Positions 23,838 through 30,656 of a stretch of 39,559 bases of DNA are shown here, piece after piece. Under the pieces are notes generated by a model. It was not told the origin of the DNA, did not search any database, and was given only the letters and a program-made list of their open reading frames with translations. Location of the stretch: contig JAFYDQ010000073.1 of NCBI GenBank assembly GCA_017544705.1, forward strand, positions 1 to 39,559. The letters run 5' to 3'. A program made the translations under genes and the position numbers. This DNA comes from Lachnospiraceae bacterium. GTDB taxonomy: Bacteria > Bacillota > Clostridia > Lachnospirales > Lachnospiraceae. Numbering within the stretch: position 1 is the stretch's first letter; each line of letters begins with the position of its first letter.

Positions 23838-25025
23838 TCAGATCGCAAGGATCGTAAACGTCTCATTGGAGAGTGCATTATAAAGGGCTCCGCTCTTCTT
23901 GCCGTGTGCCGGGCAGAATTCCCCGTAAATATAACATCCCTGTACATTGACATTCTCCGGCAGCCGCCCCTCGTAAGCGCGCCCCTCGGCATTCTTGTCC
24001 GCAACGATCAGGCAATACCTGGCCGCGCAGGAAGAACAGAAAATGGTACTGTATTGGTAATCCTTCGTGGAATCGATCTGTGCCAAGATCTCATCAAAAG
24101 CGGCTTTTACGGAGCGCTCGATGTCTTCTTTGGAGATCAGCACCATATTGAGCTCCGATCCTTCCTCGATCATCCCGATATAACCGCAGGCCTTCTTCTC
24201 ATGATCAATGACCCCGAGACACCGCAAAGTATCGATCTCATCCCCGTCCGCAGTCTTTTGCGTCGCAAGGAACGGGGTGCCGAGATAGTCAAGGATCACG
24301 TTCGTCTTGTCCGTGATCAGGCCCATTTCCCTAATGAAATCCGTGATCGGCCTGCCGTCCAGCTCATAAACAACGGTCCCCTCCGCCTTCGTCACCACCT
24401 TGTGCAGATTGGTCGTCAGCGTCGTGGAATGCTCGATCGTAAAGATCGGATTGAGATTCCCGGCAAGGACCATCATCACGCCGCGGCTCATCGAAGCTCC
24501 TTCATTCGTGAACACGTAGGTGGAATCAAAGCTCCAGCCGTCGGATGCGACACCGCCGTAGACCGGCACCTGTCCCGATACAAGATCTAAGAGCCTTACG
24601 ATCTCATCAAAGACCACATTCGTCAGCCACGGCACATAGGTAAAGATCAGCTTGTCCTTCTCATGCAGGCTTTCCTTCAGACGGAAATACGTATCGGAAA
24701 AGCTGCTGATCGCTTCCGGACCCGTGATCTCATCGGTCATCCCGATCGAAAATTCCACATCATCAGCGGTTAAGACAAGCAGGGAAATACTGCTCTGCGC
24801 ATAGCCGCCGGTTGCAAGGATCCCAACTCCGGTGCATCCGAAGAAGGGAAAATCAAACGCCGCATCCAGTGCCTTTGCCAGTGCATCCATATCCGGCTCA
24901 AAGCCGCAGAATACGATCCCGCAGGTGTTTTTCATAAACTGTGCCGGATCGATCTGCGCCCTCAGCTGCGCTACCGCCACATCAATATCATCCACTTCCG
25001 TGGTAAATGCCTGAAATGATCTCAC
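23838..25025 (-). CDS. FIST-domain sensor protein
   Basis: 395 residues, no signal peptide or membrane helix. FIST N domain about 15-225 (CGIVFCGFEPDMDALAKALD, then FFGCTGVGI, then PVYGGVASDGW) and FIST C domain about 230-375 (VVYELDGRPITDFIREMG, then GCYIYGEFCPAHG). FIST proteins are thought to sense small ligands, perhaps amino acids, and sit beside signalling genes. Cysteines in FCSSCAARYC and GEFCPA could give redox or metal sensitivity (inference). The start overlaps the stop of the upstream soluble kinase by four bases (ATGA) and its stop lies 20 bp before the membrane kinase, so all three are one operon. Confidence 0.9.
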   Translation of the reverse strand: MRSFQAFTTEVDDIDVAVAQLRAQIDPAQFMKNTCGIVFCGFEPDMDALAKALDAAFDFPFFGCTGVGILATGGYAQSSISLLVLTADDVEFSIGMTDEITGPEAISSFSDTYFRLKESLHEKDKLIFTYVPWLTNVVFDEIVRLLDLVSGQVPVYGGVASDGWSFDSTYVFTNEGASMSRGVMMVLAGNLNPIFTIEHSTTLTTNLHKVVTKAEGTVVYELDGRPITDFIREMGLITDKTNVILDYLGTPFLATQKTADGDEIDTLRCLGVIDHEKKACGYIGMIEEGSELNMVLISKEDIERSVKAAFDEILAQIDSTKDYQYSTIFCSSCAARYCLIVADKNAEGRAYEGRLPENVNVQGCYIYGEFCPAHGKKSGALYNALSNETFTILAI

Positions 25026-26542
25026 TGCTTGCTTCCTCCGTCTCTGATAATAAAGGCCACCTCGTGATTTTGCAGGAATTTTTCAGCCTTCGCCTCATCC
25101 TTCACATAAACACCCTTGTAGGCATCAGCGAGGATCTCCTTTACGGCATTTAAGCTCGCGCTGGATTCGCTGATCACTAAGACCAGCGGTTTCTCCGTAG
25201 CATTCACGTTGCTCACGGCATCCATCTCCGCACCGTTTGCAAGCAGGCTGTCATCAATATAAGTTAAGAGCGTCTGCTCCAGATCCTCGTACATGACGGG
25301 CTTGCTCAGGTAATCCGTAAAGCCCTCCTTGATATAGGAATCCCTGGCCCCTAAGATCGCATCCGCAGTCAGGGCGATGATCGGCGTCTCATCGGCCAGA
25401 TGCCGTTCACGGATCACATTCAGTACTTCTGTTCCGGACATGCCGGGCATCATCTGGTCCAAAAGCACCACGTCAAAGCGCGCATTTTCAAGGCACCGGA
25501 TACATTCTTCGCCGGAAAGCGCCGTGGTCAGACGGATCCCCGTATCGGAAAGCAGGCCCGTTAACACCTCTAAGTTCATCTCGTTATCATCCACGATCAG
25601 CACTTTTGCCTTTGGCGCGATCAGCACCGGATGATAAGCTTCCCTCTGCAATTGAGCCGCTGCAAGCTTTTTGGAAAAATCACCGATCGGGGCATTGTCC
25701 ACGACCTTCTGCACAACCTGCGCAGTAAACGTGGATCCGACGCCGTATTCGCTCTCGACATGAATGCTGCCGTCCATCATCTCCACCAGCTGCTTCGTGA
25801 TGTTCAGCCCCAGTCCCGTGCCCTCGATATTGCGGTTCTTGGTCTCCTCCAGCCGCTGGAAGGACTGGTAAAGCTTGACCATGTCTTCCGGCTTGATGCC
25901 GATCCCCGTGTCCGTGACTTTGACGCTGAGTTTACTTGTATTGGCGTCAAAATCAACCGCCACGACGATCCCGCCTTCCGCCGTGTATTTGATCGCATTG
26001 TTGATGATGTTGAGCATGATCTGGCGGATGCGGATCTCGTCCCCGTAGAGAACGGACGGGATGTTTTCATCCACCTGCATCTCAAACGAAAGCCCCTTTT
26101 CGTTCGCTTTCGGACGGGTCATGTTGACGATGTCATTCAGGACCGATGCAACATCATAGGCAACCGGCACGATCTCCATCTTGCCGGACTCGATCTTGCT
26201 CAAGTCCAGGATATCGTTGATGATCGAGAGCAGGGTCTTGCCGGCGCTCTTGATATCCTGCGCAAATTTCAGGATCTTGTTGTCTTTCGTTTCCCGGATG
26301 ATCATCTCGTCCATACCGATGATCGCATTCATGGGCGTACGGATCTCATGCGACATATTGGCAAGGAAGTTGCTCTTGGCCTTGTTGGCCGCAACGACCT
26401 TCTCCTCGTTGAAATTACGGAGTCTCGTCGCATAGTCCGTTAAGTTCGAAAGCATGGAAAGATCCTGCATGAGCCTTGCATTCTCACGCTTCAGGATCTT
26501 ATTTTCTTTCTCAAGTTCGCGGATCTTGTCTGATTCTGTCAT
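25022..26542 (-). CDS. Soluble hybrid histidine kinase
   Basis: 506 residues, no membrane segment. An N-terminal coiled coil (1-48; KIRELEKENKILKRENARLM), HisKA with H65, ATPase domain ([23 protein letters not shown]), receiver with D362 (VVLLDQMMPG) and K414, then a C-terminal truncated receiver-like tail (451-506). From HisKA onward it is clearly a paralogue of the membrane kinase two genes on. Lacking its own sensor, it probably takes input from the FIST protein whose gene overlaps its stop. RBS GGGGGA before the ATG; the promoter and paired repeats are at 26573-26642. Confidence 0.92.
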   Translation of the reverse strand: MTESDKIRELEKENKILKRENARLMQDLSMLSNLTDYATRLRNFNEEKVVAANKAKSNFLANMSHEIRTPMNAIIGMDEMIIRETKDNKILKFAQDIKSAGKTLLSIINDILDLSKIESGKMEIVPVAYDVASVLNDIVNMTRPKANEKGLSFEMQVDENIPSVLYGDEIRIRQIMLNIINNAIKYTAEGGIVVAVDFDANTSKLSVKVTDTGIGIKPEDMVKLYQSFQRLEETKNRNIEGTGLGLNITKQLVEMMDGSIHVESEYGVGSTFTAQVVQKVVDNAPIGDFSKKLAAAQLQREAYHPVLIAPKAKVLIVDDNEMNLEVLTGLLSDTGIRLTTALSGEECIRCLENARFDVVLLDQMMPGMSGTEVLNVIRERHLADETPIIALTADAILGARDSYIKEGFTDYLSKPVMYEDLEQTLLTYIDDSLLANGAEMDAVSNVNATEKPLVLVISESSASLNAVKEILADAYKGVYVKDEAKAEKFLQNHEVAFIIRDGGSKQ

Positions 26543-26572
26543 GATGGTCCCCCAAAATAGTGGTTGGATTCC

Positions 26573-26642
26573 ATTGTACCAAGCACCATTTCAGGATTCC
26601 ATAAGAACTGTGTTATCCGTATGATTTGCTGTCTAATTGGTT
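26573..26642 (-). promoter_or_regulatory. LytTR-type operator and promoter of the kinase/FIST operon
   Basis: Minus-strand repeats AACCAATTAGACA (26642-26630) and TACGGATAACACA (26621-26609), exact 21-bp period, each 9 of 13 to the best form TACCGAATATACA. They are followed after 30 bp by TACAAT (26578-26573), with TGGAAT at the -35 position. The repeats are weaker than at the other three promoters, but period and spacing are identical. Confidence 0.6.
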
Positions 26643-27280
26643 CAGATTAAGGACCGCCGTTTGCGGCGTTTCTTCCGGATGCGCTTTTTCATCCCGTTTT
26701 CTGTCCGGAATGCATTGATCTCATCATGGATCTTCGTGTAGTCGCGCTGCAGGAGCTCCTCACACATCTGCTTCTGCCAGACCTCCTGCGGTACGCGCTC
26801 CAAGATCACCTGCTGCACGAAGGCTTTGCTCTTGGTCTTATAGGCGGGAAGATCGTTCAGTTCCTGGATACGAACAAGTTCCGGCCGCCAGAGGATCGTG
26901 ATCTTGCGCGCCGGGTCACAATCGGGATTGGGCAGGGCTTCCCGCAGGATGTAAAAATCTACCTTGCCATCGTCCGTCTCTTCCACGGTGATGATCCCCC
27001 AGGTATCCGGCACATGCTCCGCCACGTGTTCCCCGTGCGAAGAGCCGACCACCACGTAATTGCAGTCAAAATAAATACAATAATCCGGGACCTGCCGTTT
27101 GAGCCTGGCATACGTGTCCGCGTCGCTTTTGATCTCGATCCCGACGATCTGATCCTCGGTGATCATGATCACGTCCGCGCGCGATCTGCCCATCATCTTC
27201 TCTTCAAGAAAACGGACTTTGCCAAGTTTCTCTTCCAGAAATTCAAACAGCGGTTCCCGGATATCCTTATCAAGTAACAT
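26642..27280 (-). CDS. sce7726-like protein with PD-(D/E)XK nuclease-type core
   Basis: 212 residues. The N-terminal 110 contain RADVIMITEDQIVGIEIKSD, i.e. an Asp followed by E-x-K on adjoining strands, the metal-binding core of PD-(D/E)XK nucleases as in the sce7726 family. Then a mixed region (IITVEETDDGKVDFYILREA) and a C-terminus ending in an unusually basic cluster (KKRIRKKRRKRRS) that could bind nucleic acid. Whether it cuts DNA is unknown. It follows the flagellin gene by 8 bp on the same strand and its stop lies at the distal LytTR-type repeat of the next operon. Confidence 0.72.
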   Translation of the reverse strand: MLLDKDIREPLFEFLEEKLGKVRFLEEKMMGRSRADVIMITEDQIVGIEIKSDADTYARLKRQVPDYCIYFDCNYVVVGSSHGEHVAEHVPDTWGIITVEETDDGKVDFYILREALPNPDCDPARKITILWRPELVRIQELNDLPAYKTKSKAFVQQVILERVPQEVWQKQMCEELLQRDYTKIHDEINAFRTENGMKKRIRKKRRKRRSLI

Positions 27281-27288
27281 ATGCTATT

Positions 27289-28059
27289 TTACTGGAACTG
27301 AAAAATTCCGCGTGCTTTTTCTTCTTCGTCCTTCATCTGCTGACGCTGCATCATGACCTGATAGTCGTTTAAGACCTGATTCTTCTTCTGCTCGGAGATC
27401 GCCTTCGGGATATCCAGGTCTGCCAGCTGTGATCTTGCGGACATTGTGTTTTCAGCGGTGAAGTCGTTGCGGTTGATCGTGTATTCCAGCGCGTTGGTCT
27501 GTGCACCGATCCTGGAACGGCTCTCGTTTACCTTGTCGATCGCAATGGTGATGCGGTTGATATCGAACTTTCCGGTTACGTCATAGCCGTCAATGCCGAG
27601 TGCTTCCAGAGTTCCGTTCGCCATTTGGATCTTCGATCCGCTGCCGTCCGGGTTGGTTGCCAGATCCATATCCGCCATGCTGCCGTCCAGAAGCTTTAAG
27701 GTATTGTATTCCGTACCCTTTGCGATATCCTCGATGCCTTTCATGAGACCGTCGATCTCCTGCTGCATCGCCTTGAGTTCGCCCGGGCCGTACATGAAAC
27801 TGTTGGAAGCCTTTACGCTCAGCTCATGGATCCGCTGGAGATTGTCCGTGATCTGTCCGAGTGCACCGTCCGCAATGTTCAGCGCGTCAATGCCCTGCTT
27901 CGCGTTCTGGGAGCCGACGTTTAAGCCGTTCTCCTGTTCTTTCATATTCTCGGAGATCACAAGCCCCGATGCATCATCCTTGGCGCTGTTGATCCGATTT
28001 CCGCTCGCGATCTGACCGTAGAGATCGCCTGATCCGTTTACTGATGAAATGTTAGCCAT
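27289..28059 (-). CDS. Flagellin-family protein with atypical ends
   Basis: 256 residues. The D1 signature is clear: IASGNRINSAKDDASGLVISE near the N-terminus, GSQNAKQGIDALNIADGALG, and a C-terminal SRIGAQTNALEYTINR with ENTMSARSQLADLD. Two features are odd: about 20 residues of the usual N-terminal D0 helix are missing, and the C-terminus ends in a charged stretch (QMKDEEEKARGIFQFQ) instead of the usual hydrophobic Gln/Leu-rich D0 helix ending LLR. D0 helices form the filament core and carry the export signal, so this may be a minor filament component or a non-filament relative. It is preceded by a small coiled-coil gene. Confidence 0.8.
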   Translation of the reverse strand: MANISSVNGSGDLYGQIASGNRINSAKDDASGLVISENMKEQENGLNVGSQNAKQGIDALNIADGALGQITDNLQRIHELSVKASNSFMYGPGELKAMQQEIDGLMKGIEDIAKGTEYNTLKLLDGSMADMDLATNPDGSGSKIQMANGTLEALGIDGYDVTGKFDINRITIAIDKVNESRSRIGAQTNALEYTINRNDFTAENTMSARSQLADLDIPKAISEQKKNQVLNDYQVMMQRQQMKDEEEKARGIFQFQ

Positions 28060-28073
28060 AATGAACTCCTTTC

Positions 28074-28415
28074 TTATGACGCCGATGCGTTCTCATCCTC
28101 TTCTCCGGCATCCGCTGCTTCTTCCACTTCCTTAAAAGCGTCGCCTTCGTTTGCCTTCAAAGATTCCTTCAGTTCTGCGATTTTCTCATCACACGCCTTC
28201 AGTTTATCCACGTAGAGCATCAGATCCTTCTCCGGCGTGTCTTTAAACAGCTGGTAATACTTCCTGCCCAGTCTGTAATACTGCTCCTGTTTCTTGGCTT
28301 CTTCAGCCTTGATCAGCGCATGGATCTTGGCCGTTCCGCCGAGCTCTTTCGCTTTCTCGATCGCATTCTCGACGAATTTCGAAATGTCCTTCATGTAGTC
28401 ATCCATTTCCTGCAC
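28074..28415 (-). CDS. Small coiled-coil protein, unknown
   Basis: 113 residues, predicted almost wholly helical. The pattern (SKFVENAIEKAKELGGTAKIHALIKAEE, then YYRLGRKYYQLFKD, then KACDEKIAELKESL) resembles the N-terminal helical part of common Firmicute proteins that end in a zinc ribbon. Here the ribbon is absent and the tail is acidic (DAGEEDENASAS). It starts 39 bp after holA and ends 14 bp before the flagellin. A flagellin chaperone-like role is possible from position alone; the sequence does not show FliS or FliT features. Confidence 0.7.
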   Translation of the reverse strand: MQEMDDYMKDISKFVENAIEKAKELGGTAKIHALIKAEEAKKQEQYYRLGRKYYQLFKDTPEKDLMLYVDKLKACDEKIAELKESLKANEGDAFKEVEEAADAGEEDENASAS

Positions 28416-28454
28416 CTTCTTTCTGTTGTTGATCTGTATGTTCTGATCTGTTTC

Positions 28455-29444
28455 TTATGATATCTGCATTCCGTATTTCATGATGATCAGTTCGACGCTT
28501 AGATTCTCATCAAGCTTTCCGGTCTTCACGGCTTCTTCCAGTTCCACACACTCTTCCACCGCTTCCGTCAGTACCTGTTTCGTAAACCGTCTCCCCTGAT
28601 CCTTCAGTTTCCCTACAACTCTTGGGCTTAATTTCAGTTTCCCGGAAATGCCGGAATCGCTGTTTCCTTCTTCACTTAAGAGCTTCACCTGCAGCAGCTG
28701 GTTAAACTGCCTGCACAACAGGCGCAGGATCCGCATCGCGCTCTCTTTGGCCGCAAGCATCTCATAATAGAGTTCAAGCGCTTCCTTAAGCCTTGCCCTG
28801 CTGACATGCTCGATCATATCGAAGATGTTTGCTTCCGTAAGCTTGCTGCAGATCGCCCTGACATCTTCGGCAGCGATCCCTTCCTTGTCATAGGTGTAGC
28901 AAAACAGCTTTTCCAGTTCCGTGCTTAAGCCCACCATATCATAGCCGCACATCGTAAACAGTTCTTTCACGGCACCGGAAGTGATCTGCTTGCCTTCCTT
29001 CTTACACCTGGAAAGGATCCAGGTGGTTAATGTCTTCTCATCCTGCTTTTCAAAAGCGATCGCGCCGCCCGCCTTCTCGGCTGCCTTATAAACCTTGCTG
29101 CGCTTGTCAACCTCGGCCTCCGACATCACGATCACGGTCGTTTCGGGGATATTCGGGATATACTCTGCCAGTTCCTCGCAGGAATCCTTGGCAAACCGCG
29201 TATCCTCCATGATGATCAGCCGGTAATCCGATAAGAACGGCATGGTCTCACAAAGATCAATGATCTCGCGGATATTCACGCCCTTCCCCATATAGGAACT
29301 GAGATTCATGTCCGCAGCGCCGATGGCTTCTTTCAGTTTATCCCGGTAGAGATTCCTTAAATATCTCTCTTCTCCGTAAAGCAGGTAAAACCGCTTAAAT
29401 GTGCCCTTTTTGATGTCTTCATCAATGCTTTTCATGGTAGACAT
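28455..29444 (-). CDS. holA: DNA polymerase III delta subunit
   Basis: 329 residues, the usual length. Delta opens the beta sliding clamp as part of the clamp loader. The N-terminal Rossmann-like domain (FKRFYLLYGEERYLRNLYRD, then RLIIMEDTRF) and the C-terminal collar region (ILRLLCRQFNQLLQVKLLSEEG, then ELIIMKYGMQIS) match the family. It starts at ATG 29444, with TATAAT (29452-29447) directly upstream and TGTAAA 17 bp before that, leaving a very short leader; an ATG at 29435 is an alternative start. In most Firmicutes it follows comEC directly. Here a divergent gene pair lies between them. Confidence 0.92.
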   Translation of the reverse strand: MSTMKSIDEDIKKGTFKRFYLLYGEERYLRNLYRDKLKEAIGAADMNLSSYMGKGVNIREIIDLCETMPFLSDYRLIIMEDTRFAKDSCEELAEYIPNIPETTVIVMSEAEVDKRSKVYKAAEKAGGAIAFEKQDEKTLTTWILSRCKKEGKQITSGAVKELFTMCGYDMVGLSTELEKLFCYTYDKEGIAAEDVRAICSKLTEANIFDMIEHVSRARLKEALELYYEMLAAKESAMRILRLLCRQFNQLLQVKLLSEEGNSDSGISGKLKLSPRVVGKLKDQGRRFTKQVLTEAVEECVELEEAVKTGKLDENLSVELIIMKYGMQIS

Positions 29445-29497
29445 ATATTATAGCACAAACAGGGTATATTTTACAGTTATTTTTTATCATGCATCAA

Positions 29498-29541
29498 GTA
29501 TGTATCGGGTATGCGCCGGGTATGTTTCAGGCATGCCGGAT
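29498..29541. repeat. Four 11-bp degenerate tandem repeats upstream of holA
   Basis: GTATGTATCGG, GTATGCGCCGG, GTATGTTTCAG and GCATGCCGGAT follow each other with a period of 11 bp, close to one helical turn. They lie 46-90 bp upstream of the holA -10 box. They could be a protein-binding array or a chance low-complexity tract. Confidence 0.45.
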
Positions 29542-29573
29542 AAAAAAGGGGCATCCGGTATCGGACACCCCTC
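29541..29573 (-). terminator. Terminator of the secreted-protein gene
   Basis: Minus strand GGGGTGTCCGATACCGGATGCCCC (stem GGGG.GTCCG / CGGAT.CCCC) followed by TTTTTTAT, about 20 bp after the stop at 29592. A standard intrinsic terminator. Confidence 0.88.
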
Positions 29574-29591
29574 GTGATTTTTCCTTGATGA

Positions 29592-30242
29592 TCAATATGC
29601 CGGCTTCGTATCTCCGTAATAAGGAAGTTCGGAAAGCACTCTGCCGTTTGCGTCATAGAACGTGCGGATGATCATCCCCGGCGTTCTGACATAGTCATCT
29701 AAGCAGATGAGCTGGTTGGTAGCGCTGTTTCTCGTCTCCACCTGCAGGATCGCACCGTTGTCCTTATAGGTCTCTCTTGTGTAGGTTAAACCGTTGTTGG
29801 TAATGATCGAGCTTAAAATGGATCCGTTCTTATAGAAGACCATCTGGTTTCCGGCATCCACTCTGGCGATGCAGTTGGAAAGATTATAGGTTACCTTGAT
29901 CGATGTGGCATTGATCACTTTGGAATAAACGATCTCGCCGCCCGTCAATGCCACGGTAAATCCGTTTGCAAGCGGAACGACACCGGTCTTGCTGTTTAAT
30001 ACGGCATAACTGGTATCCAGGAAAGCCAACACCCAGTTTCCGTTTCCGTCATTACCAAGCATTGCGCCGTAAGGCAGGATGATCTTTCCGGGATCATATG
30101 CGAACTGAACCGGCTGGATCGTTGTTGCGATCGTCGGTCTTGCATAGAAATCCGTTGCCGCCAATACAGGCTTCGCTCCTGTTGCCAAAATCACACCGCA
30201 GACTGTAAGTGCAGCGATAACACGCGCTATCTTCCTCATCAT
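29592..30242 (-). CDS. Secreted protein of unknown function
   Basis: 216 residues. Sec signal peptide about 1-28 (basic start, then IAALTVCGVILATG, cleavage near VLAA). The mature part is rich in beta strands and hydroxyl residues (VQFAYDPGKIILPYGAML, then ITNNGLTYTRETYKDNGAIL, then RTFYDANGRVLSELPYYGD). No anchor, cysteine pair or known domain is seen, so it is probably released or wall-associated. The ATG at 30242 is chosen because AAGGAG stands 6 nt upstream; the frame is open 10 more codons without support. It is divergent from the double-glycine peptide gene, sharing an intergenic region with a large palindrome. Confidence 0.75.
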   Translation of the reverse strand: MMRKIARVIAALTVCGVILATGAKPVLAATDFYARPTIATTIQPVQFAYDPGKIILPYGAMLGNDGNGNWVLAFLDTSYAVLNSKTGVVPLANGFTVALTGGEIVYSKVINATSIKVTYNLSNCIARVDAGNQMVFYKNGSILSSIITNNGLTYTRETYKDNGAILQVETRNSATNQLICLDDYVRTPGMIIRTFYDANGRVLSELPYYGDTKPAY

Positions 30243-30322
30243 ATCGATCTCCTTATTGAATTGCGTAAACATATTATGTAATCTGCCTTTCTATTTAATC
30301 ACAAAAATCACGATTATTCAAT

Positions 30323-30355
30323 GGGTAAAAAAGATTTTTTGATTATTTTTTACCC
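30323..30355. promoter_or_regulatory. Large palindrome in the divergent region (operator or terminator)
   Basis: GGGTAAAAAA at 30323-30332 and TTTTTTACCC at 30346-30355 form perfect 10-bp arms, with further GATT/TGATT pairing inside. It ends 19 bp before the -10 box of the peptide gene, occupying its -35 position. That suits a repressor or activator site; the following TTTTT would also suit a terminator. Confidence 0.55.
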
Positions 30356-30374
30356 TTTTTGGCATCTCTTATCG

Positions 30375-30380
30375 TATAAT
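30375..30380 (+). promoter_or_regulatory. -10 box of the double-glycine peptide gene
   Basis: Perfect TATAAT 57 bp before the peptide ATG. The -35 position (30352-30357) is ACCCTT, inside the palindrome, so the promoter probably needs an activator or is blocked by a repressor. Confidence 0.5.
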
Positions 30381-30437
30381 GAAACAGAAGCGTGCGAAAA
30401 ATCGCAAAATCAATCATTATCGCTGGAGCGAACAACC

Positions 30438-30656
30438 ATGAATGACAATCTGAACGATGCAAAACTGAATCTTGACGAACTCGAAGAAATCTCCGGTGGG
30501 AAGTACAGACCGAAGCCCGGAATACCGATCGCCAAAAACGACCCGGATCTGAAACGCGTCATATGTAAACGTTGCGGAAATCCCTTCCTGGCAGATCCTA
30601 AAGATCCGAACCCGAAGTGTCCGTACTGTCCTGACAACGATAAATTCTCTGTTTGA
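30438..30656 (+). CDS. Double-glycine-leader peptide with zinc-ribbon-like core
   Basis: 72 residues. Residues 1-21 are a classic double-glycine export leader (LNLDELEEISGG), as used by class II bacteriocins and ComC-type pheromones and cut by C39-peptidase ABC exporters. The 51-residue core carries two cysteine pairs, ICKRCGNPF and KCPYCPDN, spaced like a small zinc ribbon, with many Pro and Lys. The ATG at 30438 has GGAG 9 nt upstream; the open frame starts earlier but the leader fixes this start. No C39 transporter or immunity gene is in the window. Its 3' end overlaps the end of comEC on the other strand by 59 bp. It could be a bacteriocin-like or signalling peptide (inference). Confidence 0.78.
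   Translation: MNDNLNDAKLNLDELEEISGGKYRPKPGIPIAKNDPDLKRVICKRCGNPFLADPKDPNPKCPYCPDNDKFSV

Noticed and set aside
30321..30437. Longer form of the double-glycine peptide starting at ATG 30321
   Set aside because: It would begin inside the palindrome and upstream of the -10 box, and would bury the export leader.
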